NCBI GenBank assembly: GCA_027578815.1
Contig: JANBTH010000293.1
Span: forward strand, 1 to 22,117
Direction of reading: 5' to 3'
DNA: 22,117 nt
DNA from: Coemansia sp. RSA 1804
Taxonomy: Eukaryota > Kickxellomycota > Kickxellomycetes > Kickxellales > Kickxellaceae
The translations under genes were made by a program, and so were the position numbers. This document shows positions 7,915 through 15,479 of the stretch, piece after piece. Position 1 is the first letter of the stretch; each line of letters opens with the position of its first letter. The notes under the pieces were generated by a model that saw nothing but the letters and a program-made list of their open reading frames with translations, made no database searches and was not told the origin of the DNA.

Positions 7915-10900
7915 ATGGAGCACGCGATATTTGAGGCTCTGCACGGGTCTCTTTCTCCTGAGGCACATACGCGAGTGAATAGTGAGCTTGCTCTAAAGCA
8001 ATTAGAGCTGGAAACGGACTTTTCGTTGGCGATAATAAATGTGGCCTTATCAGGCCATGCGGATATATCTATTCGCCAGGCGGCAATTGTTCAGCTTCGC
8101 GGGTATGTTGGTCGCCACTGGAGCATTGGTTCTGCGAAATACGAGCCTGGGCCTATTCCGGATCAGCAGCTAAAGTCGCAAGTGCGCGAAAAGGCTTTTT
8201 CGCTTCTTGTAAATGACAACCGCAAACTTTGCAGCGTGGCAGCCGCGGTTGTTGCCAGCATGGCTAAATACGACTGGCCTGACGAGTGGCCGCAGCTGTT
8301 TTTGCAGCTTGTTGAGCTGCTTCACAGCAGCAACAAAAGCCATACCCACTCGGCAATGTGCGTTTTCAGCGAGTGGGTCAGTTCTGACATGTCAGAGCAG
8401 CATATGGAGCAGATTGGAATTCTGCTTCCAGAGCTGCTGCGCATATTTGTCAGCACAGGCAAATACGAGCTGAACACCCGTGCAATGGCAGTCAGAGTGT
8501 TTAGTGACTGCATAGAGATCATATCGAATATGTCATCAGCGCAAAAGACCTTTGCTGATGCCCATGCGCCGCCAATACTCAAAGAGTGGATGAAACCTAT
8601 TTTGGATGTGTTTAAGCAGCCGATTGCCAATGACAATGGTTCCGGGTCTATTATACAGCTTAAATCAGAGTGTATAAAGTCAGTGGTGAAGGCTGCCGAG
8701 GGGTTCCCAAAATACATGCTACCATTCAATGCGTCAATACTAGAGGCCCTATGGATGCAACTGCAAGATATCCAGGAGCCGTTTGTTCACGCTTTTGTCT
8801 ATGAGGACAGCGAACATAGCGAGTCTGCTACCAATATGCTTGTATACTGTGACGAAGGCGGCAGCACGTATTCGGTTGACAGTTACTTACTGGGGATCTT
8901 TGAATGGCTTGCAAAAGCTGCGGAGATAAAGTCAATGCGCAAGTTTTTTATTGCAAGTGCCGAGAATAATGCGGGCACAATAGCCCCTACTCCATTTTTT
9001 GGTCAGCTTGTCTCAGTACTGATGAGCTACGCGCAAATAACGTCCGAGATGCTAAACGACTGGGTAGACGACATGGATCTATTTGTTGCTGACGAAGATG
9101 AAGAGGGGTATCGATTTAACGTGCGCGTTTCGGTGCAAGAGCTGATACAAACATTTGATATGTTGTTCTCTCGGCCGCTTGCAATAGCTCTTGGGGATGC
9201 TGCACGCGAGCGTACTGAACTTGCCGCGCAATGGAGGCAAAATCAAAACAACAGCTGGTGGCTGGTGAGCGAGGCTATGCTCTGGGCCGTTGGCTTGGCT
9301 GCAGAAAGCATCGTCGATCGCTTTGAAAATGGCACAATTGGTGGCCAGCTGGACATTGGCGCCTTATTTGAAAGCGATGTGTGGCCATTAGCACAGAGTG
9401 CCTCTTTCCCATTTGGCCAAGGTCGTGCCTTTGTATTTGCATCGAGCTTTGCCAAAATCCTTCCTTCAAACATTGCGTCTGTGCTTGTGGATGCCTCGTG
9501 CAATGCCGTCTCCAACTCTGAGCTTCACCCAGCTGTCAGACTGAGCGCCGTTCGTGCAACAAGCAATTTTTGCGCATATCTTTCAGAAGATATCACCAGA
9601 GCACATCAGGCCGGCTTTATTAATGGGCTTGCCACAATAATCCCTCAACTCAGCGAGGACTCGGCTCACATTGCGCTGGACGCATTGCATTCTGCGCTAC
9701 AAGTTGACCAAGGCATTACAGCTTCGCTGGAGCCGGTGATCAGCCAGATGGCGATGGGTATCTGGCAGAAATATCCTGGCGACGTTCTTCTGACAAGCAT
9801 AGTAATCGATATTGTCGAAGACATGGCTGGAAACAGCCACGCTTCTGAGGCCTTTACTCGACACGCACTGCCCATCATTGGTGCAGCCATTACGCAAGGC
9901 ACTGACGGGATGGTTGTCTCATCGGCAATTGATCTGCTGGCAGGGCTTGTCAAGGGCGGGCCCTCGCCTATGCCGGAAGGGTACACGGATGCTATCTTTC
10001 CATCTCTAATGCAGGTTCTTTCAACGAGCAGTGACAGCGAAGTTCTTCAAAGTGGTCAGTCATGTCTTAAGTACTTTGTGCAGAAAGACGCCGAACGCAT
10101 ATGCAGGTGGCATGATAGCCATGGAGTCACAGGAATCGGGCTTATTGTTCGTTTTGTTTCCGTGATGCTTTCGCCCGACAGCTCCGAGTCTGCTGCGCTC
10201 TTTATTGGAGATCTTGTTGTCAAGATTGTGCAAAAATGCAGCGCACTCATTAGTGGCGATATTCTGACAGAGCTGGTACGAGTGGTCACAGATCGCCTTG
10301 CGACTGCGCGGACAGCATCTTTCTGCTCATCGCTCATCCCTCTATACGCTCAATTGTCTCTGTGCCATCCAGCTGAGGTTGCTAGCCTATTAGGCAACAT
10401 GAGCTTTCGCGGACAGTCAGGCTTGCAAGTTGTGCTTTCTGCGTGGTTCAAGAATTATATGGATGTGCAGGGGTACTACAACCGCAAAATCTCCGCTATT
10501 GCGCTTACAAGGCTGTTTACGCTTGGCGACCCACGTATTAGCGATTTTGTTGTGCAAGGCGACTTGATTCCCAACGCTGTGAATAAGGGGAAAATAGTAA
10601 CAAGGTCTATGTCGCGCATCCACCCTGACCAGTACACGCAGATTCCGGCAGCAGCAAAGATTGTGAAGCTTCTTTTGGCCGAAGTGGATATGGACGTTGA
10701 GAGTCTATTTGCGCGTGCGAGCGGTGCAGGATTAGGTGCGGCTGTGGACGATTTGGAGCTGGACGGCGATGAAGATTGGGAGGATGATGGCTATAGTGAG
10801 GAGAACGGCTATGATGGCGGCACTGCTGTTGATAAGTACAGCTATCTCTCTGACCTTATTGACGGAGGCGTAGACTTTGAGGAAAGAGATGACGATGACG

Positions 10901-11073
10901 ATGATGAAGATGTGCTGTCTGATCCAATCTACAACCAGGATCTGAATGAGGCTCTGGGGTCATTTATGCGCCAGGTTGTCCAGGGGAACCAAGGCGATTT
11001 CCACGAAACGATTGCTCCTCTTCTGACTGAAAAGGAAGCCTCGCTGCTCGACAAACTATGCACCATCTCGTAG
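7915..11073 (+). CDS. KAP114: Importin-9 / Kap114 karyopherin beta
   Basis: A 1052-residue importin-beta superfamily receptor of the importin-9/Kap114 group. It carries histones H2A-H2B and TBP into the nucleus and releases them on RanGTP. The importin N-terminal domain is at about 20-105, including ISIRQAAIVQLRGYVGRHW, followed by KYDWPDEWPQL, the W-P-x-x-W-P helix common to importins. The rest is helical HEAT-repeat sequence. WVDDMDLFVADEDEEGYRFN at about 382-401 matches the W-x-D-D...F-V-x-D-E-D segment specific to importin-9. An acidic region at about 945-1001 (DGDEDWEDD, then DDDDDDEDVLSDP) leads into DPIYNQDLNEAL and the C-terminal helix, as in IPO9. The frame is one uninterrupted exon. 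The chosen ATG gives the expected N-terminus. Its 3' end faces the small gene at 11290. Confidence 0.94.
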   Translation: MEHAIFEALHGSLSPEAHTRVNSELALKQLELETDFSLAIINVALSGHADISIRQAAIVQLRGYVGRHWSIGSAKYEPGPIPDQQLKSQVREKAFSLLVNDNRKLCSVAAAVVASMAKYDWPDEWPQLFLQLVELLHSSNKSHTHSAMCVFSEWVSSDMSEQHMEQIGILLPELLRIFVSTGKYELNTRAMAVRVFSDCIEIISNMSSAQKTFADAHAPPILKEWMKPILDVFKQPIANDNGSGSIIQLKSECIKSVVKAAEGFPKYMLPFNASILEALWMQLQDIQEPFVHAFVYEDSEHSESATNMLVYCDEGGSTYSVDSYLLGIFEWLAKAAEIKSMRKFFIASAENNAGTIAPTPFFGQLVSVLMSYAQITSEMLNDWVDDMDLFVADEDEEGYRFNVRVSVQELIQTFDMLFSRPLAIALGDAARERTELAAQWRQNQNNSWWLVSEAMLWAVGLAAESIVDRFENGTIGGQLDIGALFESDVWPLAQSASFPFGQGRAFVFASSFAKILPSNIASVLVDASCNAVSNSELHPAVRLSAVRATSNFCAYLSEDITRAHQAGFINGLATIIPQLSEDSAHIALDALHSALQVDQGITASLEPVISQMAMGIWQKYPGDVLLTSIVIDIVEDMAGNSHASEAFTRHALPIIGAAITQGTDGMVVSSAIDLLAGLVKGGPSPMPEGYTDAIFPSLMQVLSTSSDSEVLQSGQSCLKYFVQKDAERICRWHDSHGVTGIGLIVRFVSVMLSPDSSESAALFIGDLVVKIVQKCSALISGDILTELVRVVTDRLATARTASFCSSLIPLYAQLSLCHPAEVASLLGNMSFRGQSGLQVVLSAWFKNYMDVQGYYNRKISAIALTRLFTLGDPRISDFVVQGDLIPNAVNKGKIVTRSMSRIHPDQYTQIPAAAKIVKLLLAEVDMDVESLFARASGAGLGAAVDDLELDGDEDWEDDGYSEENGYDGGTAVDKYSYLSDLIDGGVDFEERDDDDDDEDVLSDPIYNQDLNEALGSFMRQVVQGNQGDFHETIAPLLTEKEASLLDKLCTIS

Positions 11074-11289
11074 TTACTAAACAAATGTTATTTTCCATTA
11101 ATATATTTGCTTGTCGCTCCTTTCATATAATGTGATAAGAGGAGGAGGAAGGACCTAGAGCCTACATGGCGTTTTTATACATATCGTCATTGTAATCATT
11201 TGTCGATTTGAGAGCAATTTTATGAGATAAAAGATAGGATCCGCTCGTTCACTTTGGTAAACAACGTTGGTGATGGCCAAGTTCTGCTT
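11074..11289. other. Convergent 3' region between importin-9 and the 177-residue protein
   Basis: 216 bp of AT-rich DNA between two stops. It should hold both polyadenylation sites. A short minus-strand frame of about two dozen codons ends at about 11166 but has no splice donor to attach it to the neighbour. Confidence 0.5.
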
Positions 11290-11823
11290 CTAGCTTAGAT
11301 CCAGTCGTTTCGACTGGGGAGCAGACAAGGCAGCCTGGATATTGGCAGTTAGACGCCGACGCTCGGTAAACAATGACCCGGTTTCCTTGACAGTCTGCTG
11401 AACCCACTCGTCCAACGCCTCTGTATCCTTGAGCTCTAGATTCAATGAAGCAGCATCCGATCGGGGTATCGTGGTGACTGGCTCGCAAAAGTTCGGATCT
11501 GCTGCTGTGGTTGGTATATTGAGCAGCGATGCGGCCGCAGCATCATTGTCCATCTGCTGGCATGTCTGAGACATACTAACCAGCTGTGCAGAAAGAAGAG
11601 AGGGTGGTCCTTGCCCGACCATTGCCAGAGAGTCAAAGAACTTGTCCGCGGTATGCTCCAAGCGATCCAGGTTTTGCAGCAGAAAACCAATGCCCTGTGA
11701 CTGTATATCAACAGTGAGAGAACCGCTCCCTCTGCTGCTGCCGTCGATGCTGGTGCTTTTGCCGTTAGCCATTGTGTCTGAAATCGAAATTTCCTTGGTT
11801 TGTTCCGCTGCTGCAATGGCCAT
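11290..11823 (-). CDS. Uncharacterised 177-residue protein
   Basis: I do not recognise this protein. The ATG at 11823 gives 177 residues; the frame continues upstream only to a TTG, so that extension is not used. Residues 1-42 are Ser/Thr/Gly-rich and probably disordered. Residues 44-68 (GIGFLLQNLDRLEHTADKFF) look like an amphipathic helix, residues 75-92 a second, and 127-168 (LNLELKDTEALDEWVQQ onward to ERRRLTANIQAAL) a long helix or coiled coil. This small helical layout resembles subunits of larger assemblies such as Mediator, kinetochore or BLOC-type complexes, but no family signature supports naming one. There is no signal peptide or membrane segment. The ATG is preceded by a purine-rich leader (GAGAAAGAGAGAAAATG). 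Codon use and length suggest a real gene. Confidence 0.7.
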   Translation of the reverse strand: MAIAAAEQTKEISISDTMANGKSTSIDGSSRGSGSLTVDIQSQGIGFLLQNLDRLEHTADKFFDSLAMVGQGPPSLLSAQLVSMSQTCQQMDNDAAAASLLNIPTTAADPNFCEPVTTIPRSDAASLNLELKDTEALDEWVQQTVKETGSLFTERRRLTANIQAALSAPQSKRLDLS

Positions 11824-12122
11824 TTTCTCTCTTTCTCTCTTTCTCTGAGTCTTTTCTTCTACTTTAGCTATTATCGTATAATAATCAAATATATGGCAGC
11901 AGGACAATGAAGAGATACAAACAAATGGCGATAATGCTCACTGAGTTTATTCGCCTGCGTGGGCGCATTAAGCGTTTTAGGGACAACACCAGAATAAATG
12001 CCTGTTGAAGGGTTTTGGGTTGTGGTTGTCAGTCGGCATCAAGCCTATATGAATATTTGTTTTATTTAATTGCTTTATATATTTATCCACTTTATATAGA
12101 AAAATTGCCTCTCAAGTGCTAG
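11824..12122. other. Intergenic: promoter of 11823 gene and 3' end of deacetylase
   Basis: 299 bp between two minus-strand genes. The part next to the 11823 start is CT-rich on the plus strand, so purine-rich in the mRNA leader. The deacetylase end is AT-rich (TTTATTTAATTGCTTTATATATTT, 12060-12083). No other feature is seen. Confidence 0.4.
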
Positions 12123-13709
12123 CTATTGCGAGGAGATGAACCCAACTGTCTCTGAGGTGGCCAGCTCTCCGCGAACAAGAACCTTCTTAACATGGAGATC
12201 GTCAGTCAAAAATATGATATCTGCATCAGCGCCAAAGTCAAGCGTGCCCTTGGTGTGTTGGATTCCTAGCATCTGTGCAGGATGAAGAGACGCTGCTTCA
12301 AGGGCTTCAACAATCGAGCACTGCGTAAACTTTCTAAAGTTACGCACACACTCTATCAGCGTGACAATGCTGCCTGCAAGTGTGGTCGTGTCTTTTATAA
12401 CAGCGGCTCGTGGGTTGCCTTCCAATTCGCTTTTGGAACCAACATCAACCGACATGTTTCCCAGCCTGTAGTGGCCATCAGGCAGCCCCATTGCCCCCAT
12501 AGCGTCGGTAACAAGAATAATGCCAGCAGGGTTGGACTTGTATGCTATTTTGATGGCATTTGGATGCACGTGTATTCCATCGCAGATGATGCCATAGAAT
12601 ACGCTTGCTTGCCCTGTGTTGCTAGCCAGTATCGGCTGACCGACCGTGCCGGGTTTCTGCTCCTTGATAATACCATTTTCCGTGCCAATAAGTCCGACTA
12701 TTCCAGGGTCGCGGTGGTGGAAGTCTGTCATTGCATTGAAGAGATGTGTAATCATGTTTGCACCCCTTGAATGCGCCTCTCTTGAAATCTTGCTTGTGGC
12801 AACAGAGTGTCCTTGACTAATTCCAATCTCACACTCCTTTATCAGCTCCGGGATGGCATCGAGGACGCCCTCCATCTCTGGTGCAACCGTCATGTACGTG
12901 ACATACTTGCGCAGATTGTCAAGTCCAAAACAGTTGTCAAAGTCGGCAAGCCCGTTTGGTGCTGTGCGCAGACAGGACAGCTCGTGCGCACCTTTCTTTT
13001 TTGGATTCATAAATGGACCTTCAACATGGGCGCCAAGGCTTTCTGCCCCGTTCTTTAGCGATCCAGGACGCCTTCCTAGATGCGGAAGCACCTTGTGGTA
13101 TGTTTCAGGCATGGAGCTGACGGTTGTTGGGCAAAAAGCCGTGCATCCTTGAAGAAGAACCCCACGGCTTACAGCATCAAGGCACTCCTCAACATTATTG
13201 CAGTTGAAACTAAAGTCGTATCCAAAGGCTCCGTTGAGCTGCACGTCAATAAGACCAGGCGCAACAATCATGCCTTCGCCATTAATGCGAACATCGGGAT
13301 TGCGCAGCCCGTAGAGTGAAGTGGGGTTAATAATGCGACCGTCCTGAAACCAAACATCGTCGTTCTCAATGGCGTGGTTTCGCAACACACGACAATTGTG
13401 TATTTGAGTAATTAGCCCGCCAGAAAGAATAGTCTGTTGTTCAGGGCATCTAATTGACAACATACGGGCTACTTGGGTTGGCGAGGCCGATGGTGAAATT
13501 AAACCTGATGGTGGCCCCGGAAGAGAGAAGAAACGGCGGGTTGGAGAAGCGCAGTCTTTGTCCGGAAAACCAGACGTCTTTTGCCCCTGGAGAGGGTATA
13601 TTTCTGTGGGACCTTGGGCTGTGGTTTGAGAACCAGCACTGACGCACCGCTTGTCTAATGTTGTTTTGACTAGCAGCTTCTCGATGGGGGGTATACTGGT
13701 TTTCGACAT
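12123..13709 (-). CDS. DAC1: N-acetylglucosamine-6-phosphate deacetylase (NagA/AMDHD2)
   Basis: It hydrolyses GlcNAc-6-phosphate to glucosamine-6-phosphate and acetate in chitin/amino-sugar salvage. The amidohydrolase core spans about 98-520. VAPGLIDVQLNGAFGYDF (149-166) has Gln where dinuclear amidohydrolases have the HxH second His, as in AMDHD2, indicating a single metal. Predicted metal ligands are E230 (HVEGPF), H301 (QGHS) and H322 (THLFNAM). The catalytic Asp is D402 in LVTDAMGAMG, and CDGIHVHP (376-383) binds substrate. SLHPAQMLGI and KGTLDFGADAD are the C-terminal hallmarks. The open frame starts at 13709, but homology starts only near an internal Met at residue 83 (13463). The first 82 residues are Ser/Pro-rich with a basic start, so they may be a lineage-specific tail, a targeting sequence, or untranslated. 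No other GlcNAc-pathway genes are adjacent. Confidence 0.95.
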   Translation of the reverse strand: MSKTSIPPIEKLLVKTTLDKRCVSAGSQTTAQGPTEIYPLQGQKTSGFPDKDCASPTRRFFSLPGPPSGLISPSASPTQVARMLSIRCPEQQTILSGGLITQIHNCRVLRNHAIENDDVWFQDGRIINPTSLYGLRNPDVRINGEGMIVAPGLIDVQLNGAFGYDFSFNCNNVEECLDAVSRGVLLQGCTAFCPTTVSSMPETYHKVLPHLGRRPGSLKNGAESLGAHVEGPFMNPKKKGAHELSCLRTAPNGLADFDNCFGLDNLRKYVTYMTVAPEMEGVLDAIPELIKECEIGISQGHSVATSKISREAHSRGANMITHLFNAMTDFHHRDPGIVGLIGTENGIIKEQKPGTVGQPILASNTGQASVFYGIICDGIHVHPNAIKIAYKSNPAGIILVTDAMGAMGLPDGHYRLGNMSVDVGSKSELEGNPRAAVIKDTTTLAGSIVTLIECVRNFRKFTQCSIVEALEAASLHPAQMLGIQHTKGTLDFGADADIIFLTDDLHVKKVLVRGELATSETVGFISSQ

Positions 13710-13791
13710 TGCTTGAAGTGTATCTAGAATGTGAATAAATAAGATGGGTCTTCACGTATAAAGGCTGTATTCCAAAACACTGTGTGTATAA

Positions 13792-13803
13792 CCAGTATAC
13801 TGG
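13792..13803. promoter_or_regulatory. 12-bp palindrome upstream of the deacetylase
   Basis: CCAGTATACTGG is a perfect palindrome 83 bp upstream of the deacetylase ATG at 13709. The 9-mer GTATACTGG recurs at 13691-13699 inside the first codons of the gene. It could bind a dimeric regulator; no protein is known to me for it. Confidence 0.4.
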
Positions 13804-13851
13804 GCGGAAAGAAAAATGCTTATCCCGTCCCCTAGACTTGGGTTGTTGTGC

Positions 13852-13873
13852 TATTATATGTGTATTATATGTG
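13852..13873. repeat. 11-bp direct tandem repeat
   Basis: TATTATATGTG occurs twice back to back (13852-13862 and 13863-13873), followed by a partial third copy. It lies about 145 bp upstream of the deacetylase start in AT-rich promoter DNA. Confidence 0.7.
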
Positions 13874-15479
13874 TATGATCGCTTTCAAAAGAAGCAAGAA
13901 GAATAATAAATATATTAGTTGCTAAAAACGCCACGTCTTTAAGAAAGAGGGAAGAGAAGAAAAGATATAGTATCAGACTCGAAAGAAAGTATATAATAGA
14001 AAGAAAAATGGGTGAGCAAGGGCCAAAACAGTGGCGACTGGCGGTACCACAGTCAACGGAATTGGTTTGTATGGAAATGGAGAGCAAGGAAGGAAAATGG
14101 GGCGGCCTTAAACACGGCAGTCAGCAGGTAAATCCAAAATGGCAAACTAATTACATTACAATAAATGGCCTCCAAATGGGGGAAGCCAGATAAGTCAGCA
14201 GCAAAACAGAGTAGCTTAAATGCGGAATTGAATTCTATCCCAACAACTGAACAAAGAGCATGGCCAAGCTCGTGGCCTGTATTTTATTTCCAAGAGAGAA
14301 GGCAGACAAATAGGGTATTTGACAGACACACACTTGGCTGCTTTATACTGTATTTTGAAAATCATTTGCCGCATGCCTTGTTAGGTAATTGTTTGGAGTG
14401 AATATGCACCAAAGCAAGTGATAATGGCGAGGCTCTTTTTCCGGCCCTTTTGTCGGCTGTTTTTTTGAGATTTGTACATTTATTGGCAAACTGCTATTAT
14501 CTGTTGCTCCATGACATCTTCATTTTACCTTTGTTGTTCAAGAAATAGACAAAGAAGAATGCAGGGGAGGAAAGCTAGTGGGTCCGGAACCGTAGTTAGA
14601 TCAGTGAGTTGCATGTTAAGCAACATACATGGATACTATTTTTTTTCTGTACATGTCATTGTCGTAGTAATCCTATATGCTAACGTTTTGTCTCTTATCA
14701 ATTACACAGTTGTTTGATCTATTCAGGAGAGCGTGCTGGAAAGCCTACAAAGTTTTATAAAAAAAACAATACAGGAGTAATGAATGATTAAAAAAGCGTA
14801 TTGAGTTGCCTTTCACAACGACATTGGCGCTATGAATGACACAAAAAGATTAGACCTGCAGACATTTTCCGTACATGAAGCAAAACACAGGACATCAAAA
14901 GAAGCTCGGTCGTTCGTTGGCTGCTAGCAAAAGTATACTCTGTCTATTTTTCTATCCTATCTGTTGTTTTTATTCTTACAATATTAATTGAGGCAAATCA
15001 TGCAAATCCCCCATTCACTTTTCCTTTAAAAGCGCCGAGATACAGCCATAAAATTGGCCGCATATTTTGTTTTTTAAAAGGACAATAATATAAAAATGTT
15101 GCACAATGCAGATCATCAAATGCGCTTCCACATGATTGCTTTTTTTGCTCAATTGTTGGTTGTTTTCTTTGTAAATATTTGCAGTGATGAAGGTTGGCTT
15201 TGAGTTATTTGAATAGGAAGAGCAAATATGGATAATTTCTAGTCATTTTCCATGAAAATAAGCACAGGCACAAGCGGATGATTAATGTAAAACTTTATAT
15301 CCGACTGCATATGCTATTGTTTAGCGATGCACAACTCCCTACGCCAGGAAACAGTTCTTTCCCGCTTTGAGATATAAATTGCAATAGATTCATGTGTCAA
15401 GTAGTCATTCACTGTGGCTGGCGTATGGCAAGAAAATCAAACAAACAAATTAAAACAATTTGAGGTGTTGCAATCACAT

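Larger units (their letters stand above)
13710..15479. other. 1.77-kb gene-free region: deacetylase promoter and coronin 3' end
   Basis: No recognisable gene on either strand: the longest ATG-initiated frames are about 60-80 codons, with no known motif or splice pattern linking them. The left part holds a 12-bp palindrome (13792-13803), an 11-bp tandem repeat (13852-13873) and a purine-rich plus-strand stretch (about 13886-14010), which reads as a pyrimidine-rich promoter tract for the minus-strand deacetylase. The right part is AT-rich with no clear structure and should include the coronin 3' UTR. I saw no tRNA, and a lone C-box-like GTGATGA near 15184 has no matching D box. Confidence 0.5.

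Noticed and set aside
11164..11235. Short minus-strand frame ending K-N-A-M-stop as a last exon of the 177-residue gene
   Set aside because: No donor site at the end of the 11290 gene and an open run of this length is expected by chance.
11824..11907. TTG-initiated 28-residue extension of the 177-residue protein
   Set aside because: The start would be non-ATG and the stretch is a low-complexity purine-rich leader.
12282..12770. A 162-codon plus-strand frame
   Set aside because: Antisense shadow of the deacetylase, whose catalytic residues are read from the other strand.
14008..14193. A 61-codon ATG frame in the gene-free region
   Set aside because: Short, no known motif, no splice sites linking it to other exons.
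15183..15300. Possible C/D-box snoRNA starting at GTGATGA
   Set aside because: No D box (CTGA) at a suitable distance and no terminal stem.
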